Source of the DNA: CAZZKE01 sp964655005
GTDB lineage: Bacteria; Pseudomonadota; Alphaproteobacteria; Rhodospirillales; JABHCV01
Assembly: GCA_964655005.1 (NCBI GenBank)
Contig: CAZZKE010000006.1
Coordinates: 16,036 to 80,035, forward strand
Length of the DNA: 64,000 bases
Direction: 5' to 3'
Positions 32,870 through 41,686 of this stretch are shown piece after piece; position 1 is the stretch's first letter; each line of letters begins with the position of its first letter. Made by a program: the position numbers and the translations under genes. Under the pieces are notes generated by a model. The model saw only the letters and a program-made list of their open reading frames with translations. It searched no databases and was not told where the DNA came from.

Positions 32870-33784
32870 ATGCAAATCTATCTCCCTATCGCGGAAATGT
32901 CGGTCAACGTATTTCTGATTCTCGGTATGGGGGGCGGCGTCGGGTTTTTATCCGGAATTTTCGGCGTCGGCGGCGGATTTCTTACGACACCGTTGCTGAT
33001 TTTTATCGGTATCCCCCCGGCCGTCGCCGTCGCTACGGAAGCGAACCAGATCGTCGCCTCATCGGTTTCCGGGGTTTTGGCTCATTGGAAGCGTGGCAAT
33101 GTTGATTTCAAGATGGGCTTCGCGCTGCTCGCCGGCGGTGTGCTTGGATCGTCTCTCGGCGTCATGCTGTTCGCATTCCTGCGCAGCCTCGGCCAACTGG
33201 ACCTGGTGATCAAGCTGTCCTACGTTGTCTTCCTCGGCATCATCGGCTCGCTGATGCTTGTCGAAAGCATCCTTACCATAAGGCGCAGCAGCAAGCAGAT
33301 AGCGCCGACCAGGCGCAGTCATAACTGGATGCATGGATTGCCGTTCAAGGTCCGGTTCCGGCGTTCGCGGTTGTACGTCAGCGCCCTGCTGCCGATCGGT
33401 ATCGGCGCCCTGGTTGGCTTGCTGGCCGCGATCATGGGTGTCGGTGGCGGCTTCGTCATGGTGCCGGCGATGATTTACCTGCTCGGCATGCCGACCGCAG
33501 TAGTCGTCGGAACCTCGTTGTTCCAGATTATTTTTGTAACTGCCAACGTAACCGTATTACAAGCCGTCAACACCCAGACCGTCGATGTCGTGCTGGCCCT
33601 GCTGTTGCTGGCCGGCGGCGTCGTTGGCGCCCAGATAGGCGCGCGTGTCGGGGTTATGCTTAAAGGCGAGCAATTGCGCGGCTTGCTGGCCCTGATGGTG
33701 CTGCTGGTGTGCGCCAAGATTTCCTACGATTTGATTGCCGTTCCCGCCGATATGTTCTCGCTGGGAATTGCCGGTGAAAACTGA
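32870..33784 (+). CDS. TauE/SafE-family sulfite/sulfur exporter
   Basis: A 304-residue membrane protein with two related halves: GGGVGFLSGIFGVGGGFLTTPLLIF near residue 15 and GLLAAIMGVGGGFVMVPAMIYLLG near residue 185, the duplicated TauE signature. Members export sulfite, sulfoacetate or other organic anions. It follows the arsR gene and carries the shared operator, and is followed immediately by a TIGR02186 protein gene (1-bp gap). Confidence 0.92.
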   Translation: MQIYLPIAEMSVNVFLILGMGGGVGFLSGIFGVGGGFLTTPLLIFIGIPPAVAVATEANQIVASSVSGVLAHWKRGNVDFKMGFALLAGGVLGSSLGVMLFAFLRSLGQLDLVIKLSYVVFLGIIGSLMLVESILTIRRSSKQIAPTRRSHNWMHGLPFKVRFRRSRLYVSALLPIGIGALVGLLAAIMGVGGGFVMVPAMIYLLGMPTAVVVGTSLFQIIFVTANVTVLQAVNTQTVDVVLALLLLAGGVVGAQIGARVGVMLKGEQLRGLLALMVLLVCAKISYDLIAVPADMFSLGIAGEN

Positions 33785-33785
33785 C

Positions 33786-34538
33786 ATGGGTTTACTTCCA
33801 AAACTGGCCGTCATGGCCGGACTCATTCTCGGGTTTAGTGCCCAGGCAAGGACGGAAGAACTGGTCGTCGATCTTTCGAGAACGGTCGTTCCCATCACCA
33901 CCAACTTTACCGGCTCGGACCTGTTGCTGTTCGGATCCTTCAATAACGACAATAACACCGATATCGTGGTCGTGGTCCGGGGCCCCTTCGGGGACGAAGT
34001 GGTGCGCCGTAAAAAACGGATTATGGGGGTTTGGGCCAACGGCGCCGAAATGATCTTCGAGGACGTCCCGTCGTATTATTACATCGCGGCCAACCGCCCC
34101 ATCGAAGAATTCCTGACCGATGAATTAAGCAAAACCCACAAGATAGGCATTAGCGGACTGGATTTGACGCCAAAAAATCCGAACCAACCTTCGGCCCTGG
34201 TCGAAGAGTTCCGGGCCGGGCTTATTCGCACCAAACAGGACGAGGGATTGTTTGGCAGCAAGCCCGGTAACGTTTATTTCAAGGGTAGTACGCTTTTCCG
34301 CACCAAGCTTCATTTCCCGGCCAATGTTCCGGTCGGAGAGTACGGCGTTGACGTTTTCGTTATTCGTGACAACAAGATTATTGCCGATCACACAACTATC
34401 CTGTCGGTACAAAAATTCGGGATCGAAGCCAGCATTTACGATTTTGCCCACAAGAATGCCCTTTCCTATGGCATAATCGCTATTATACTCGCGACTGCGG
34501 CAGGGTGGTTGGCCAGCGTCCTGTTCCGCAAATCATAG
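33786..34538 (+). CDS. TIGR02186-family membrane-anchored protein
   Basis: A 250-residue protein with a signal peptide (about residues 1-22, SAQA-R), a soluble periplasmic body starting ELVVDLSRTVVPITTNFTGSDLLLFG, and a C-terminal transmembrane helix (GIIAIILATAAGWLASVLF) that anchors it with a short cytoplasmic tail. The family is repeatedly found next to TauE/SafE genes; it may be an accessory of that exporter. The ATG at 33786 lies 1 bp after the tauE stop; an earlier in-frame ATG at 33735 falls inside tauE. Confidence 0.82.
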   Translation: MGLLPKLAVMAGLILGFSAQARTEELVVDLSRTVVPITTNFTGSDLLLFGSFNNDNNTDIVVVVRGPFGDEVVRRKKRIMGVWANGAEMIFEDVPSYYYIAANRPIEEFLTDELSKTHKIGISGLDLTPKNPNQPSALVEEFRAGLIRTKQDEGLFGSKPGNVYFKGSTLFRTKLHFPANVPVGEYGVDVFVIRDNKIIADHTTILSVQKFGIEASIYDFAHKNALSYGIIAIILATAAGWLASVLFRKS

Positions 34539-34559
34539 TCAACAACGACGGGCGACGGA

Positions 34560-35072
34560 ATGAACACTGATACCGACCAAGTGGACGCGTCGCAGGAGCG
34601 CGAAACGGAAAAGGAATTTACCTTTCTGTGCGTCGTCGATGAGAGCGAGGAATTAAGCCAGGCCCTGCGTTTTTCATGCGCGCGCGCCAGGCGTGTGGGT
34701 GGACGGGTGGCGCTCCTTTACGTGATAGAGCCGGCCGAGTTTCAGCATTGGGCCACGGTCGGCGATCTGATGCGGGAAGAGCGCCGTCAGGAGGCCGAAG
34801 ACCTTCTGAAGATTATTTCAAATATCGTGTACAAGCGGACCGGCAAAATGCCCATCGTCTACATCCGCGAGGGTATTATCTCCGAACAATTGATGGAATT
34901 GATCGAACAGGAACTGGATATATCCCTGCTGGTGCTCGGCGCCTCTTCCGGGTCGGAGGGACCCGGACCGCTGGTGTCGTATCTGGTGCAAAAAATGGCC
35001 GGTCGGCTCAGGGTTCCAGTTACCGTGGTGCCGGGCAGCCTGACCGACGAGGAAATCGACGCGATCACCTGA
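34560..35072 (+). CDS. Universal stress protein UspA family
   Basis: A 170-residue UspA domain protein. The core reads EFTFLCVVDESEELSQALRFS (beta1 region) and ISLLVLGASSGSEGPGPLVSY with the phosphate-loop like G-x2-G-x9-G pattern, here LGASSGSEGPG, followed by VTVVPG. The N-terminal 20 residues are acidic and not conserved. Follows the TIGR02186 gene by 21 bp and converges with rpe. Confidence 0.85.
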   Translation: MNTDTDQVDASQERETEKEFTFLCVVDESEELSQALRFSCARARRVGGRVALLYVIEPAEFQHWATVGDLMREERRQEAEDLLKIISNIVYKRTGKMPIVYIREGIISEQLMELIEQELDISLLVLGASSGSEGPGPLVSYLVQKMAGRLRVPVTVVPGSLTDEEIDAIT

Positions 35073-35091
35073 TGGCTTTCACCGCCCTTGG

Positions 35092-35739
35092 TTACAGGGC
35101 GTCATGCAAGGCTCCGATCGTCGCTTTGTAATCGTCCCCCCCGAACACCGCGCTGCCGGCCACCAGCACATCGGCGCCGGCTTCGACTACCGATTTAATG
35201 GTCCCTGAATTGACCCCGCCATCGACTTCCAGCTCGATCGGTCGATCGCCGATCATCCGGCGAATATTCCTGATCTTGTCCAGTTGCGAGGCGATAAAGC
35301 TCTGGCCGCCGAATCCGGGGTTGACCGACATCACCAGAATCAAATCCACCTTGTCGATAACATATTCGATAACCGATTCCGGCGTCGCCGGATTAAGGGA
35401 TACCCCGGCCTTCTTGCCCAGGCCCCGGATCACCTGCAAGGACCTGTCCAGGTGCTTGTCTGCTTCGGCGTGGACGGTGATGATATCGGCCCCGGCCGCC
35501 GCGTAATCTTCCAGATAGGATTGCGCCGGGTCGATCATCAGATGAACGTCGAAAGGCTTGTCGGTCCACGACCTGATACATTTGATAATCGGCGGCCCGA
35601 ACGTCAGGTTGGGAACGAAGTGGCCGTCCATGACATCGATATGGATGTAATCGCATCCGGCCTGATCAATGGCCTTGACTTCCTCGCCCAGGCGGGCGAA
35701 ATCGGCGGACAGGATGGATGGGGCTATTTTAACGGTCAT
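35092..35739 (-). CDS. rpe: Ribulose-phosphate 3-epimerase
   Basis: A 215-residue TIM-barrel metalloenzyme interconverting ribulose-5-phosphate and xylulose-5-phosphate in the Calvin and pentose-phosphate pathways. Seen are the start APSILSADFARLGEEV, IHIDVMDGHFVPNLTFG with the catalytic Asp, VNPGFGGQSFI and EVDGGVN. It lies 39 bp after cbbO on the same strand, so the order cbbM-cbbQ-cbbO-rpe looks like one CO2-fixation transcript. Confidence 0.95.
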   Translation of the reverse strand: MTVKIAPSILSADFARLGEEVKAIDQAGCDYIHIDVMDGHFVPNLTFGPPIIKCIRSWTDKPFDVHLMIDPAQSYLEDYAAAGADIITVHAEADKHLDRSLQVIRGLGKKAGVSLNPATPESVIEYVIDKVDLILVMSVNPGFGGQSFIASQLDKIRNIRRMIGDRPIELEVDGGVNSGTIKSVVEAGADVLVAGSAVFGGDDYKATIGALHDAL

Positions 35740-35778
35740 TGTCGGTCTCCGGTATCCATGATGGTGATGGTTTATCGG

Positions 35779-38049
35779 TTATTTAGTCAGCGACATAAAG
35801 AGCTTTGGTAATTTTTCCGGCAATCTCTCGACATGATCGACGACGGTAAAACGAGTACCGAAAATATCCGCCACATAGTCATCGGCGTTGGCGTCCAGGT
35901 TGATGCAATAGACATAGACGCCCTCTTGTTCCAGTTCCCGGACCGCCTTGCGGGAATCTTCGATCAACAGGCGCTCGTCGTGGACATCGATGTCGGCGGG
36001 TTCGCCATCGCTCAGCACCAGCAGCAGTTTCTTGTCGGACCGGCGCCTGCCAAGGGAATGCCCGGCGTGGCGCAGGGCGGCGCCCATGCGCGTCGAATAG
36101 CCGGGTTCAATGGCGGCCAGCCGGGCCTTGACGGCATCGTCCCAGCGTTCGCCGTAACCCATGATGTGCTGGTAGCGGACTTCATGCCGGGTGTTCGATG
36201 AAAATCCGGCAATGGCCAGGCTGTCGCCCAGGCGGTCTATGGCCCAGGCCAGCAGGGCAACGGCTTCCCGGCTCAGGTCCAACCTGGTCTGTTTGCCGCC
36301 GGGCACCTTCGTACCGAGAGATTGCGACAGATCAAGCAGCAGCGACACCGCGATATCGCGACCGTCATGGCGGTGGCTCATGTTGATGCGCGGGTCCGGC
36401 GTGGCGCCGCATTTGAAATCAATCAGCGAACGGATGGCGATATCCAGATCAAGCTCGCTGCCGTCTTCCTGGTAGCGCTGGCGGACGTATTGCTGCGGCT
36501 TCAACTGATCGAGCAGCCGTTTCAGGCGTTTCGCCAGATTCCGGTTCTTATCGAGCAGCAAATCAATTTCAGCCGGATTTCCGCTCGGATGCAGGTTTTC
36601 ATACAGGCTGACCCAATCCGGGCGATAGGCCTTGGCGCCGTAATCCCATTCCGGGTAATGGCGCGGCGGCAGGCCTTGGTCCTGCCCGGCATTGCTGTCC
36701 GGCTCGTCGTGAAGATCATCGAACACATCTTCTTCGTCGCCAAGATCGATAAATTTCCACATATGGCGGTTATCGTCGCGGTAATCGACTTCGGTGTCGG
36801 CAAAATAAACATCGGCGTACTGGTCGGATTGTATGCGGGTCCGGGCGATGAAGGAAACCGCCAGCCCGGCGGCGTCCTCGGTCGAAGTATCGCCTTCCAT
36901 CATTGCCCGAAAGCGCCCGGCGAATTCACAAATATCCGGATTTTGGTAGGGGTGGTCCGGGTCGAGTATGGCGTATGACAGCAGGGTCAGGCGGTGACGG
37001 ATACAGGATTGAATGTCCGGGTCGCAGTCGCCCTCTGCGGGCCTGGGGTGCAAGGCCAGCCACGGTCCGGCCAGCCCCGGATAATGGCGCATGGCCAGGA
37101 ATTCGACCCGGCAATCTTCGAACACTTCGATGGCTAGACGCTGAATGGGGCTGTAATTATCGGCGAAGATGGCGGATGACCAGCGCCGGTGGGCGGCCAT
37201 ATGGGCCAACAGCGCCCGGTAGCGATCAACGCCGCAGACCCCGGCCCCGTCGTTGCCGGTGGCGTCGTCGTAAACATCGGGTACGCGAAAGCCCAAATCG
37301 TCGTAATAAGGCAGCGGTTTCCGTAGCTCATCGAAGCCCAGCGAGAAGGGAATGAAGCGTCCCCTGTCGCGCCACAGCGCCATCATATAAAGGTCCAGTT
37401 TGCGTTCCAGGTCGACGAACAGGGCACCGTGGCGTTCGCGTTGCACGATAGCCCGGCTGTCCGCCGTTTGCAGGGAAAAGTAATCGCGCTGGCGCTGCGG
37501 GTGATCGGGATAGGCGGCGACACCGAAATCAATCCAGTTTTTCAGTCCCTCCAGCGACAACCGGTTAAGCAGATAGGGAACCTGACGCAGGAGATCAGGC
37601 AATCCGGGGCTTGGTATGGTTTCCTGAAAGCCGTGGATAGAGCCGGTCGTGCGATCCATCATGTCGAGCACCATGTCGACATAGCGGCACAGGTGTTCCT
37701 GCGAGCCAAGCCTGCGGGAAGCCTCGGCTATGGTGTCCAGGAACGGTGGAATGGCTTTGCCGTTGGGTGTCCGCGAAATGGTCCAGACCGTTTCCGAAAT
37801 CAGCGACAGCGTGCCCTCGCCCAGCTTCTCGGCGACTTCCGGCATCTCTTCCAGATAGACAAGCACCGGTTCGAAACCGCGCCCTATGCCGCATATCAGG
37901 GACGCCCCGGACAGGTAATCATCCACCCCTCGCCTGCTCAGGCGGGCGTGAGCGTTTTCCAGGCATTCGGTGAAGACGCTGTCCAGTTGCCCGAAACTGC
38001 ATTTCAGTTTTTCGCGGTAAACCGCAAGTTCGGCGTCGGTCAGGGGCAT
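35779..38049 (-). CDS. cbbO: RuBisCO activase subunit CbbO (VWA protein)
   Basis: A 756-residue adaptor of the CbbQO-type RuBisCO activase. The C-terminal von Willebrand A domain has the MIDAS LLLDLSQSL (DxSxS) near residue 570 and VLSDGEPAD near 680. The N-terminal two-thirds is the long alpha-helical CbbO/NorD-like region. CbbO bridges the AAA+ ring of CbbQ and RuBisCO. Its ATG overlaps the TGA of cbbQ by 1 bp. Confidence 0.93.
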   Translation of the reverse strand: MPLTDAELAVYREKLKCSFGQLDSVFTECLENAHARLSRRGVDDYLSGASLICGIGRGFEPVLVYLEEMPEVAEKLGEGTLSLISETVWTISRTPNGKAIPPFLDTIAEASRRLGSQEHLCRYVDMVLDMMDRTTGSIHGFQETIPSPGLPDLLRQVPYLLNRLSLEGLKNWIDFGVAAYPDHPQRQRDYFSLQTADSRAIVQRERHGALFVDLERKLDLYMMALWRDRGRFIPFSLGFDELRKPLPYYDDLGFRVPDVYDDATGNDGAGVCGVDRYRALLAHMAAHRRWSSAIFADNYSPIQRLAIEVFEDCRVEFLAMRHYPGLAGPWLALHPRPAEGDCDPDIQSCIRHRLTLLSYAILDPDHPYQNPDICEFAGRFRAMMEGDTSTEDAAGLAVSFIARTRIQSDQYADVYFADTEVDYRDDNRHMWKFIDLGDEEDVFDDLHDEPDSNAGQDQGLPPRHYPEWDYGAKAYRPDWVSLYENLHPSGNPAEIDLLLDKNRNLAKRLKRLLDQLKPQQYVRQRYQEDGSELDLDIAIRSLIDFKCGATPDPRINMSHRHDGRDIAVSLLLDLSQSLGTKVPGGKQTRLDLSREAVALLAWAIDRLGDSLAIAGFSSNTRHEVRYQHIMGYGERWDDAVKARLAAIEPGYSTRMGAALRHAGHSLGRRRSDKKLLLVLSDGEPADIDVHDERLLIEDSRKAVRELEQEGVYVYCINLDANADDYVADIFGTRFTVVDHVERLPEKLPKLFMSLTK

Positions 38050-38855
38050 CAGCCGAAAACGGCGTCGATGGCGTGATGCAGGGTGTCGCGGATATCGGCG
38101 TCATCGGTGATCGGTTCCACCAGGGCCATGCGGCAGGCGGCGACGGGCGCTACGCCCCGGTCGATCAGGCGGGCCGCGTAGACCAGCAGCCGGGTCGAAA
38201 TACCTTCATCCAGGCCGTGCCCCTTGAGGTTGCGTCCGGCGCCGGCGACTCTGACCAGTTTTTCCGCCAGATCGGCGGCGCAGCCGGTTTCGCTGGCCAC
38301 TATCCGGGCTTCCATGCCGGCGTCGGCATAGTCCAGAATCAAGGAACAGAACCGCTGCTTGGTCGATTGTTTAAGATCCTTCATCAGGCTCTGGTAGCCG
38401 GGATTGTAGGAGATCACCAACTGAAAGTCGGCGTGGGCGGCGACCACCTCGCCTTTCTTGTCTATCGGCAGGGTCCGGCGGTGGTCGGTCAAGGGGTGAA
38501 TAACCACGGTGGTGTCCTGCCGGGCCTCTACCACTTCATCGAGATAACATATGGCGCCCAGACGGGCGGCCACCGTCAGCGGTCCGTCGAGCCAGCGGGT
38601 GCCGTCGGTGTCCAGCAGGTAGCGCCCGACCAGATCCGACGCCGTCATGTCTTCGTTGCAGGCCACGGTAATCAGCGGTCGCTTGAGCCGCCACGCCATG
38701 TGTTCGATAAAGCGCGACTTGCCGCTGCCGGTCGGCCCCTTGATCATAACCGGCAGCCGTTCACCATAGGCCGCCTCATATAATGCGACCTCATCGCCGA
38801 TCGGTTGATAGTAGGGCTCGCTGGCTACCCGGTATTGATCGATTTTGCTGGCCAT
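38049..38855 (-). CDS. cbbQ: RuBisCO activase AAA+ ATPase CbbQ
   Basis: A 268-residue MoxR-type AAA+ ATPase. Walker A is GPTGSGKSRF (about residues 37-46) and Walker B is ICYLDEVVEAR; the pore-loop and sensor regions follow. Together with CbbO it removes inhibitory sugar phosphates from form II RuBisCO. I set the start at the ATG at 38855 (MASKIDQYR); the reading frame is open further upstream, but only through the end of cbbM. Seven bp after cbbM. Confidence 0.94.
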   Translation of the reverse strand: MASKIDQYRVASEPYYQPIGDEVALYEAAYGERLPVMIKGPTGSGKSRFIEHMAWRLKRPLITVACNEDMTASDLVGRYLLDTDGTRWLDGPLTVAARLGAICYLDEVVEARQDTTVVIHPLTDHRRTLPIDKKGEVVAAHADFQLVISYNPGYQSLMKDLKQSTKQRFCSLILDYADAGMEARIVASETGCAADLAEKLVRVAGAGRNLKGHGLDEGISTRLLVYAARLIDRGVAPVAACRMALVEPITDDADIRDTLHHAIDAVFG

Positions 38856-38862
38856 TCCGGTT

Positions 38863-40248
38863 TTACTTGTGCACGCCAAGCTTGTCGCGCCAGCCGGGGA
38901 ACAACTGATCGGCGTCGCCGGGGAAACTTTCGAAGGCGCGGGCGAACTCTTTGTGCTGCTTGGCGTATTCGATGGGGTCGGCGCCCTGCTTCCAGCAATC
39001 ATAGGCCTGGTGCAGCGACCTGGCGCCGTCGGCCGGGCTGTCTATATGACCATAAGCACCGCCGCCGGCGGTGTTGATGACGTTGGCGTGGCCCAGGTTT
39101 TCGAAAAATCCCGGCAACCGCAGGGCGTTCATGCCGCCCGAGATAATCGGCGTGGTCGGTTTCATGCCAAACCATTCCTGATGGTAGAAAGGGCCATCGA
39201 CGCTGTCGCGTTCGATCATGTAGGCAATCACCCGGTCGTCGTTTTCGCCCTCCATCTTGCCATAGCCCATGGTCCCGACATGGATGCCCGAAGCCCCTTG
39301 CAGACGGGCCATTTTGGCCAGCACGAAGGCGGTATAGCCACGCTTGGCGGATGGCGAGGTTACCGCGCCGTGGCCGGCCCGGTGGTAGTGCAGGTACTGG
39401 TTGGGGAACTGGCGGCGGGCGGTGGTAACCATCCCCGGGCCGCCGACATAGCCATCGACCAGAAAAGCCACCTTGTCGGCGTCCGGCCCAAAACTTTCCA
39501 AAACAAATTCGCCGCGCGCCAGCATTTCATAATGATCGTCGGCGGTAATGTTGGCGGAAAACAGCTTGGCCTCGCCGGTTTCATCCATCGCCCGCTTCAT
39601 GGAATCATAGACTAGCGGAATGGTATCGCGCATGGGTGCGAACACCTGGTTGCCCTGCGGTTCGTCGTTCTTGATGAAATCACCGCCAAGCCAGAACTGA
39701 TAGGCCGCCTCGGAAAACTGTTTCGGGCGCAGACCCAGCTTCGGCTTGATGATGGTGCCGGCGATGTAGCCGCCATCGACCACCGGGCGCCCAAGTATCC
39801 TCCACAGATCGGAAATATCCTTGGCCGGGCCGTCGAACTGCTGAATGGCAAGCGGCGGCATCCAGAAATCGTGCATCTTGGCGTAAGCGATATCGCCCAT
39901 GCCCTGATTGTTGCCGATGACCAGGGTCAGGAACGACACGATCATCATCCGGCCGTCGATGATGTTGCGGTCGAACAGTTCCAGCGGATAGGCGATCTTC
40001 ATGATCTCCCTGGCCTCGTCAATCTGATAGACCAGGGCATCGACACCTTTGGTGAAATCATCGGTGGTCGATACCTCGACGTTGGTGCCGGTCGAACTTT
40101 CAGCGGCGAAATGGGCGGCGGCTTCCAGAAATCCATGGCCGGATTTCGGCTGCATGACATAGGTGACCAGGATGTGCTTGCCGTTCTTAATCAGCTCCTC
40201 TTCCTTGAGGCTTAGATCGGAGTAACGGGAGGATTGGTCCAGAGCCAT
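38863..40248 (-). CDS. cbbM: Ribulose-bisphosphate carboxylase, form II
   Basis: A 461-residue form II RuBisCO large subunit with no small-subunit gene nearby. Active-site blocks are GTIIKPKLGLRPKQF (catalytic Lys), GGDFIKNDEPQGNQVFAP (with the carbamylated Lys), HYHRAGHGAVTSPSAKRGY and GGGAYGHIDSP. No substitution is seen in these. Form II enzymes have low CO2/O2 selectivity, which fits a low-oxygen or sulfidic niche. Divergent from cbbR. Confidence 0.97.
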   Translation of the reverse strand: MALDQSSRYSDLSLKEEELIKNGKHILVTYVMQPKSGHGFLEAAAHFAAESSTGTNVEVSTTDDFTKGVDALVYQIDEAREIMKIAYPLELFDRNIIDGRMMIVSFLTLVIGNNQGMGDIAYAKMHDFWMPPLAIQQFDGPAKDISDLWRILGRPVVDGGYIAGTIIKPKLGLRPKQFSEAAYQFWLGGDFIKNDEPQGNQVFAPMRDTIPLVYDSMKRAMDETGEAKLFSANITADDHYEMLARGEFVLESFGPDADKVAFLVDGYVGGPGMVTTARRQFPNQYLHYHRAGHGAVTSPSAKRGYTAFVLAKMARLQGASGIHVGTMGYGKMEGENDDRVIAYMIERDSVDGPFYHQEWFGMKPTTPIISGGMNALRLPGFFENLGHANVINTAGGGAYGHIDSPADGARSLHQAYDCWKQGADPIEYAKQHKEFARAFESFPGDADQLFPGWRDKLGVHK

Positions 40249-40346
40249 CGGGCTATTCCTTAAATAAACTGGTTGTTCTGATGAATCGTCTGGTTCTTTT
40301 TTATCACCCGATAAGTCATAAATAAAGAAAATTAACTTGATGATTG

Positions 40347-40365
40347 TTATAAATTTTATTTATAA
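40347..40365. promoter_or_regulatory. Candidate CbbR binding site
   Basis: TTATAAATTTTATTTATAA is a perfect inverted repeat with a 3-nt centre, containing the T-N11-A of LysR-type sites. It lies between cbbM and the chosen GTG start of cbbR, where autoregulation and cbbM control are expected. Its position inside the sequence that an ATG at 40340 would translate argues against that start. Confidence 0.6.
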
Positions 40366-40375
40366 TCAAGCTATT

Positions 40376-41299
40376 GTGTCTTTACATATAACCCTGCGCC
40401 AGATGGCCGCCTTCCAGTCCCTCGCACGGCATCGCAATTTCACCCGCGCGGCCGGCGAAATGGGCCTGACCCAGCCCGCCGTCTCCATGCAGATCAAACA
40501 ACTGGAAAGCCAGCTTGGGGTCGCTTTGATCGAGCAGCGGGGCAAACGCATCGACCTGACCGAAGAAGGCGAAGAGGTACTGGCGGGGGCGCGGGCCATC
40601 CTGCAAAGGCTGGATGATCTGGAATCCTCGCTAAACGAACGCAAGGGCGTCAAGTCCGGCCGCCTGCGCATTTCGGTGGTGACCACGGTCAACACCTTTG
40701 CGCCGGACCTGCTGTTGATATTTCAGCAACGCTATCCCGGCGTCGGCATAGTCCTGGATGTCGCCAATCACAAGGAATTGCTGGAACAATTATCCGACAA
40801 CGACGTCGATCTGGTGATTATGGGCCGTCCGCCGGCCAGCCTGAACCTGAAAGCCGGCACTTTCCTGGAAAACCCGCTGGTTATCGTCGCCCACCCGGAT
40901 CACCCGCTGGCGGCCCGCAAACGCCTGTCTCCTTCATTATTGAGCAACGAAACTTTCATCATGCGTGAACCCGGATCCGGCACCCGCAGGGCGATGGAGC
41001 GGTTTTTCTCGGAAAAAGACCTGAGCTTCATCGCCGGCATGGAAGTCTCCGGCGCCGAGGCCTTGAAGCAGAGCGTTCAGGCCGGGCTCGGGTTGGGGCT
41101 GATGTCCCGCGACGCCGTACGCATGGAACTGGACGCCGGGCTTGTGGTCGAACTGGACGTCAGGGGCCTGCCGATCCCGCGCCACTGGTATCTGGTTCAT
41201 CACCAAAGCAAACGACTGTCGCCGCCGGCCCGGGCGTTCAAGGATTTTGTGCTGACGGAAGCCGCGGACCTGCTGCGCGACAAGCGCCGGCAAGGGTGA
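40376..41299 (+). CDS. cbbR: LysR-type regulator CbbR
   Basis: A 307-residue LysR regulator. The N-terminal helix-turn-helix reads HITLRQMAAFQSLARHRNFT and GLTQPAVSMQIKQLE, the standard CbbR start; the rest is the effector domain. I chose GTG at 40376; ATG 40340 and TTG 40337 are in frame but would add residues with no family match and overlap the palindrome. It is divergent from cbbM, as usual for CbbR, and probably activates it in response to Calvin-cycle metabolites. Confidence 0.9.
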   Translation: MSLHITLRQMAAFQSLARHRNFTRAAGEMGLTQPAVSMQIKQLESQLGVALIEQRGKRIDLTEEGEEVLAGARAILQRLDDLESSLNERKGVKSGRLRISVVTTVNTFAPDLLLIFQQRYPGVGIVLDVANHKELLEQLSDNDVDLVIMGRPPASLNLKAGTFLENPLVIVAHPDHPLAARKRLSPSLLSNETFIMREPGSGTRRAMERFFSEKDLSFIAGMEVSGAEALKQSVQAGLGLGLMSRDAVRMELDAGLVVELDVRGLPIPRHWYLVHHQSKRLSPPARAFKDFVLTEAADLLRDKRRQG

Positions 41300-41365
41300 G
41301 CCAAAGGTCCGCAGTATTTTCGGTAATTCCCGACTTGTCATCCCCGGCAGAGAAGGCTAGCCTCG

Positions 41366-41580
41366 CACTCGATGGTTCCCCATGAAGGTGAAGAGCTTGG
41401 GGATTAAAAGGGAACACGGAGGGGCTTACCCAACAGGGAGCCTTTGGCCGTGACTGCCCCCGCAACTGTGAGCGGCGAGCGTATCGTTTACTTGGCCACT
41501 GGGAAACCGGGAAGGCAAAACGACCATCGCTTTGACCCGCGAGTCAGGAGACCTGCCGTCATGAACGCCATCGCGTACAT
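41366..41580 (+). ncRNA. Cobalamin riboswitch
   Basis: The leader shows the conserved core order of a cobalamin riboswitch: GGTTCCC near 41374, GGGAACACGG near 41410, CCCGCAACTGTGAGCGGC near 41459, GCCACTGGGAAACCGGGAAG near 41495 (the B12-box part), and GAGTCAGGAGACCTGCC near 41541. The folded element lies about 110 nt before the start of the propeller gene. The expression platform is not clear; a GC-rich segment at 41581-41640 and a strong Shine-Dalgarno at 41673 are candidates. Confidence 0.9.
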
Positions 41581-41686
41581 ACGGGCGGGGAGTCCGTAAG
41601 CGTGACCAGTTAGCTTTTTGCAGGTCCCGTCCCCCCAACCATAATCGTCCGCAATGGCATGGCGCATCCATGTTAGGAGAAAAACC

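Noticed and set aside
41581..41640. Terminator-type expression platform of the riboswitch
   Set aside because: GC-rich stems exist but no T-run follows; the mechanism cannot be set.
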